Assembly (NCBI GenBank): GCA_009774375.1 | Contig: VSNO01000174.1 | Span: forward strand, 1 to 8,472 | Length of the DNA: 8,472 nt | Source of the DNA: Lachnospiraceae bacterium | GTDB lineage: Bacteria; Bacillota; Clostridia; Lachnospirales; Lachnospiraceae | Direction: 5' to 3' | Shown here: positions 6,042 to 8,472 of the stretch, piece after piece | Layout of the letters: each line of letters opens with the position of its first letter | Position numbering within the stretch: the stretch's first letter is position 1 | Translations under genes and position numbers: made by a program | Notes under the pieces: generated by a model | Database searches by the model: none | What the model saw: the letters and a program-made list of their open reading frames with translations, nothing else | What the model was told of the DNA's origin: nothing

Positions 6042-6292
6042 GGACTGCCGCCGAGCAGCTGTACTGCCCTAAACGGCTCATCCTCTGTCGTCAGCAGGAG
6101 GCGGTTGGTCGCCCTGTCCTCGTATTTCAATGCATTGGCGCTGCACATCTCCGTAAAGCACAATCCTGCCCCGAGCTCATACGCAAGCATACGAAATGGA
6201 TAGCAGGTATATCCCGCAAGCGGCGCCATCAGCACATTGGATGGCAGGAGCAGTCCACCGACGCGAAGCGGCCTGACACCGCTCATCCTCAT
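6002..6292 (-). pseudogene. Truncated tRNA-dihydrouridine synthase (Dus), N-terminal part only
   Basis: The frame encodes 96 residues, of which about the first 83 match the N-terminus of the FMN-dependent Dus family, which reduces uridines in the tRNA D-loop. Visible landmarks are the first barrel strand and FMN-binding segment VLMAPLAGYTCYPFR (residues 20-34), then ELGAGLCFTEMCSANAL, and PFRAVQLLGGSP. An intact enzyme has about 310-340 residues, so the catalytic cysteine loop and the tRNA-binding C-terminal domain are missing. After GGSP the frame gives an unrelated tail and stops, while another frame becomes LRR repeat sequence at the same place. ATG 6292 is chosen for GGAG 8 bases upstream; it lies 13 bases after the AI-2E stop codon, so the two were co-transcribed. 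The fragment cannot be an active enzyme. Confidence 0.8.
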
Positions 6293-6305
6293 CGACTGTA
6301 CTCCA

Positions 6306-7520
6306 TCAGATCTCTTCATCCTTTTTTTCTTTCTCACCGCTGTCCTTTTCTCTTGCCATTGTATCCACAACATAGCCGGCAGTCTCCATCGGCATCCCCT
6401 GTTGACTCAGCGAATACTCTGCCAGCCGCTTGACTATGTAATACATGGTGGCGAACAGCGGCACTCCCACGATCATTCCCATAAATCCCATCAGCTTGCC
6501 AAAGAGCAGCATCGCCACCGTCACATAGAGCGCCGACAGTCCCGTCGAGTTGCCGAGGATCTTCGGACCGATGACATTTCCGTCAAGCTGCTGCAGGATG
6601 ATGATAAAGACCAGAAACAGCAGGCATTTTGACGGCGAGACCAGTAGGATCAGAAACGCGCTCGGGATCGCCCCGATAAATGGACCGAACATCGGTATGA
6701 TATTGGTCACTCCCACTATGACACTGACCAGCAGCGCATAGGGCATCTTCATGACCGTCAGGCACACGAAGCAGATAATACCCACGATCAGGGAATCCAG
6801 AAGCTTTCCCGAGATAAATCCCCCAAAAATCCTGTCCGTCTGATGCAGGACTTCCATGACGGCGCGGTTGAAGCGCTCATTGCGGCTGACCGCATAGAAC
6901 AGCTTCCTGCACTGCGCCAGATAGCGCTCGCGGTCCAGCAGAAGATATACCATCACGACCACCGACACCACGAAATTCACGATAGCGGAACCGACTGACA
7001 GCACACTGCCTGCCACATTCGAGACTGTGGAGAACAGATTTTCCTTGATCCATGTCATCAGGAACGTCTCGACGGAGGTGATCATCTGCATCACCGTAGC
7101 CGCCGCGTCACTGTCGGATTCCAGATAAGTGCCAAGCCTAGCAAGCTGCACCTCCAGCATTTCCGGCAGATCCACCACAAGCGTCCTGATACTGTCCACC
7201 ACCTGCGGCAGGACCAGCGCACAGAACAATCCCAGGATCCCCATCGCAAAGATCAGTGTAAACAGGACGGAGAGCGACCTCGCCGCGCGGGAGAGCCATC
7301 CCACCCTGCCAAGCCGCCTCTCAAAAAACTTTGCAACAGGACAGAGCACATAGGCGATCACAATCCCCGCCACCACCGGCTGAAGCGCCACATGGATCAC
7401 ATCCAGATAAGCCTTCAGTCCCTCGTACCGCAGAATTAAAAAGAAAAATGCGACAACCGCTGCGAGACTGGCAAAGATCGTGACGCCCATCCGCAGATAA
7501 TGTTTTTTATCCGATTCCAT
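6306..7520 (-). CDS. AI-2E family transporter (UPF0118-type membrane protein)
   Basis: This 404-residue multi-pass membrane protein belongs to the AI-2E family (PF01594), whose members include autoinducer-2 exporters and Na+/H+ antiporters; which activity applies here cannot be told. Hydrophobic segments lie near residues 11-31, 42-60, 82-104, 178-195, 243-258, 262-310 and 328-362, with a large soluble insert at about 105-175. Family signatures are clear: GKLLDSLIVGI (238-248), VTNIIPMFGPFIGAIP (271-286) and QLDGNVIGPKILG (311-323). The C-terminus is charged and cytoplasmic (EKDSGEKEKKDEE). ATG 7520 is fixed by AAGGAGG eight bases upstream; the open frame continues 53 codons upstream without family sequence and through the promoter. 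It has its own promoter at 7629-7657 and heads the leftward set that continues with the Dus remnant, LRR gene and reductase. Confidence 0.92.
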   Translation of the reverse strand: MESDKKHYLRMGVTIFASLAAVVAFFFLILRYEGLKAYLDVIHVALQPVVAGIVIAYVLCPVAKFFERRLGRVGWLSRAARSLSVLFTLIFAMGILGLFCALVLPQVVDSIRTLVVDLPEMLEVQLARLGTYLESDSDAAATVMQMITSVETFLMTWIKENLFSTVSNVAGSVLSVGSAIVNFVVSVVVMVYLLLDRERYLAQCRKLFYAVSRNERFNRAVMEVLHQTDRIFGGFISGKLLDSLIVGIICFVCLTVMKMPYALLVSVIVGVTNIIPMFGPFIGAIPSAFLILLVSPSKCLLFLVFIIILQQLDGNVIGPKILGNSTGLSALYVTVAMLLFGKLMGFMGMIVGVPLFATMYYIVKRLAEYSLSQQGMPMETAGYVVDTMAREKDSGEKEKKDEEI

Positions 7521-7548
7521 ACAGAAATCCTCCTTGTATTTTAGTCGA

Positions 7549-7573
7549 GCAGGGAAGAGGACTCTTCCCCTGC
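7549..7573 (-). promoter_or_regulatory. Hairpin in the AI-2E leader, next to the ribosome binding site
   Basis: In the leader RNA a stem forms from GCAGGGGAAGA and TCTTCCCTGC with one bulged base and a 4-base loop (7-bp uninterrupted upper stem). It ends about 16 bases before AAGGAGG. There is no T-run after it, so it is not a terminator; it may affect mRNA stability or initiation. Confidence 0.45.
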
Positions 7574-7587
7574 CCGCCCATGTGCAT

Positions 7588-7619
7588 AAAAGAGGCACCG
7601 CATTCCTGCCGCATGCCTC
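7588..7619 (-). promoter_or_regulatory. Terminator-like hairpin at the start of the AI-2E leader
   Basis: In leader orientation GAGGCA (7619-7614) pairs with TGCCTC (7597-7592), followed by TTTT. A 3-bp inner stem with a GGAA tetraloop fits in the 16-base loop. It begins right after the predicted transcription start near 7622. The stem is short and the T-run has only four bases, so attenuation is possible but weakly supported. Confidence 0.3.
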
Positions 7620-7628
7620 CATAAATAC

Positions 7629-7657
7629 ACTATAATATACATTTGCCGCTTTTACAA
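7629..7657 (-). promoter_or_regulatory. Promoter of the AI-2E gene
   Basis: Read leftward, TTGTAA (7657-7652; 4 of 6) is followed after 17 bp by TATAGT (7634-7629; 5 of 6). The predicted start near 7622 gives a leader of about 100 bases. The strong terminator of hpf just upstream makes a separate promoter necessary. Confidence 0.6.
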
Positions 7658-7711
7658 TAAACAATTTCTTATATTTCAATCCATCCTCTGCACCTCCCCT
7701 CCAGACATACC

Positions 7712-7742
7712 AAAAAAACAGGCACTGCCTACCAGTGCCTGT
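7712..7742 (-). terminator. Intrinsic terminator of hpf
   Basis: A perfect 10-bp stem ACAGGCACTG / CAGTGCCTGT (7742-7733 with 7727-7718) with a 5-base loop is followed on the leftward transcript by a run of T residues (7718-7712). It starts 13 bases after the hpf stop codon. This is a textbook Rho-independent terminator. Confidence 0.92.
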
Positions 7743-7755
7743 CCTCAGATCCTAT

Positions 7756-8289
7756 TTAATTTTCCGGTTCAATGAGACCATACGTATTCCCTTTGCGCTT
7801 ATAGACAACATTCACCTCATCGGTTTCCGCATTGCAGAATACATAGAAATCATGTCCGAGAAGTTCCATCTGGACGCATGCATCCTCCGCATACATGGGC
7901 TTGATATCAAACTTCTTGGTGCGGACGATCCGCACTTCCTCGTCATCCTCATCATATTCACTCTCTATGAAGTCGGTTCTAAGGCTCGCTGCGCCTGCCT
8001 GCTGATCTGCCCTGAATTTATTTTTATATTTCTTTAACTGCCGCTCGATCACCTCTGCCGCAAGATCTACTGATACATACATGTCGTTGCTCACCTGCTC
8101 TGAGCGGATGATGCTTCCCTTCACAGGAATGGTGACCTCTATCTTCTGCCTCTCCTTCTCAACACTTAATGTCGCGTGTACCTCCGTTTCTGGCGTGAAA
8201 TATTTCTCCAGCTTGCCAATCTTGTCCTCAACTGCCGCCTTTAATCCAGGCGTTACATCAATGTTCTTACCGCTGATAATAAACTTCAT
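7756..8289 (-). CDS. hpf: Ribosome hibernation promoting factor, long form
   Basis: This 177-residue cytoplasmic protein binds the 30S decoding region in starved or stationary cells, blocks translation and, in its long form, dimerises ribosomes into inactive 100S particles. The N-terminal beta-alpha-beta-beta-beta-alpha domain (residues 1-100) begins MKFIISGKNIDVTPGLKAAVEDKIGKLEKYF and ends with the basic helix ERQLKKYKNKF. A linker rich in acidic residues (EYDEDDEE, 111-118) leads to the C-terminal dimerisation domain (120-175), with the typical VRTKKFDIKPMYAEDACVQM and the FCNAETDEVNVVYKRKGNTYGLI strands. Length is normal for the Gram-positive long form. The ATG at 8289 is preceded by AAGGGATG about 11 bases upstream. 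It is monocistronic, with its own promoter and terminator. Confidence 0.97.
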   Translation of the reverse strand: MKFIISGKNIDVTPGLKAAVEDKIGKLEKYFTPETEVHATLSVEKERQKIEVTIPVKGSIIRSEQVSNDMYVSVDLAAEVIERQLKKYKNKFRADQQAGAASLRTDFIESEYDEDDEEVRIVRTKKFDIKPMYAEDACVQMELLGHDFYVFCNAETDEVNVVYKRKGNTYGLIEPEN

Positions 8290-8319
8290 TCAGTCCACAT
8301 CCCTTCGCACTTAATCTCG

Positions 8320-8343
8320 CAATTAAGCATCTTCTCTTAATTG
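8320..8343. repeat. Inverted repeat at the 5' end of the hpf transcript
   Basis: CAATTAAG (8320-8327) and CTTAATTG (8336-8343) form an 8-bp inverted repeat with an 8-base loop. It begins at the predicted hpf transcription start (~8344), so it would form a hairpin at the very 5' end of the mRNA or serve as an operator. A third copy of the arm (CTTAAT, 8310-8315) could pair alternatively with 8321-8326. Confidence 0.4.
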
Positions 8344-8350
8344 TAGTTTG

Positions 8351-8379
8351 ATTATACCATATCCCTATTTTTTTTGCAA
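8351..8379 (-). promoter_or_regulatory. Promoter of hpf, extended -10 type
   Basis: Read leftward, TTGCAA (8379-8374; 4 of 6) is followed after 17 bp by a perfect TATAAT (8356-8351) preceded by TGG, giving an extended -10 element. The spacer and upstream region are A/T tracts that may act as an UP element. The predicted start is near 8344, with a leader of about 55 bases. It looks like a sigma-A promoter; no SigB-type boxes were recognised. Confidence 0.75.
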
Positions 8380-8472
8380 AATTTTTTGTTAATATTTATA
8401 ATTTTTTTTACAATTAATCAACCTATTTTTTACTTTTCTTTTCTAAATTTATGTTTTCCTGCTATTTTCCTC
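8380..8472. other. AT-rich upstream region of hpf
   Basis: The last ~90 bases are very AT-rich with several T-runs on the plus strand and no ORF with a ribosome binding site. They could contain an UP element for the hpf promoter or the tail of a neighbouring transcript. No stem-loop with a T-run could be assigned. Confidence 0.35.

Overview
The window looks like chromosomal DNA from a Gram-positive Clostridia, most likely a gut-type Lachnospiraceae. The evidence is strong AAGGAGG ribosome binding sites, short AT-rich promoters between GC-richer genes, a long-form HPF, an AI-2E permease, a BspA-type (LRR_5) repeat protein, an aldo/keto reductase with ferredoxin-like cysteines, and an LplB-type sugar permease divergent from a LacI-type regulator. 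This assignment rests on gene content, not on a marker gene.

Left part (1-2662): a carbohydrate ABC transporter operon starts at 1057 and runs left off the window; only its first permease is inside. A LacI-family regulator gene (1646-2662) is divergent from it. The 588-bp region between them holds a convincing promoter for each side and a family of 14-bp palindromes (TTWACR-N2-TGTWWA type) placed where a local repressor would act: one lies between the -35 and -10 of the permease promoter, and two flank the regulator promoter. The likely model is a sugar-responsive, autoregulated switch.

Middle part (2667-6292): a two-part hairpin separates the convergent regulator and aldo/keto reductase genes. 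Leftward of the AI-2E gene there is a co-directional set: a tRNA-dihydrouridine synthase (Dus) start, a large LRR_5 repeat protein, and the reductase with C-terminal Fe-S cysteine motifs. The Dus gene is cut after about 83 residues and runs directly, in another frame, into LRR coding sequence that lacks its own 5' end. A second frame break lies inside the LRR array near 5880. This is decayed or rearranged DNA, though an internal ATG at 5886 could still yield a 669-residue LRR protein.

Right part (6306-8472): an AI-2E-type membrane protein with its own promoter and a structured 5' leader, then the ribosome hibernation factor gene hpf with an extended -10 promoter and a textbook intrinsic terminator. 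The last ~90 bases are AT-rich upstream sequence of hpf.

I found no RNA genes, CRISPR arrays, insertion sequences or phage genes. The points most worth checking are the operator layout of the divergent promoters and the Dus/LRR chimeric junction.
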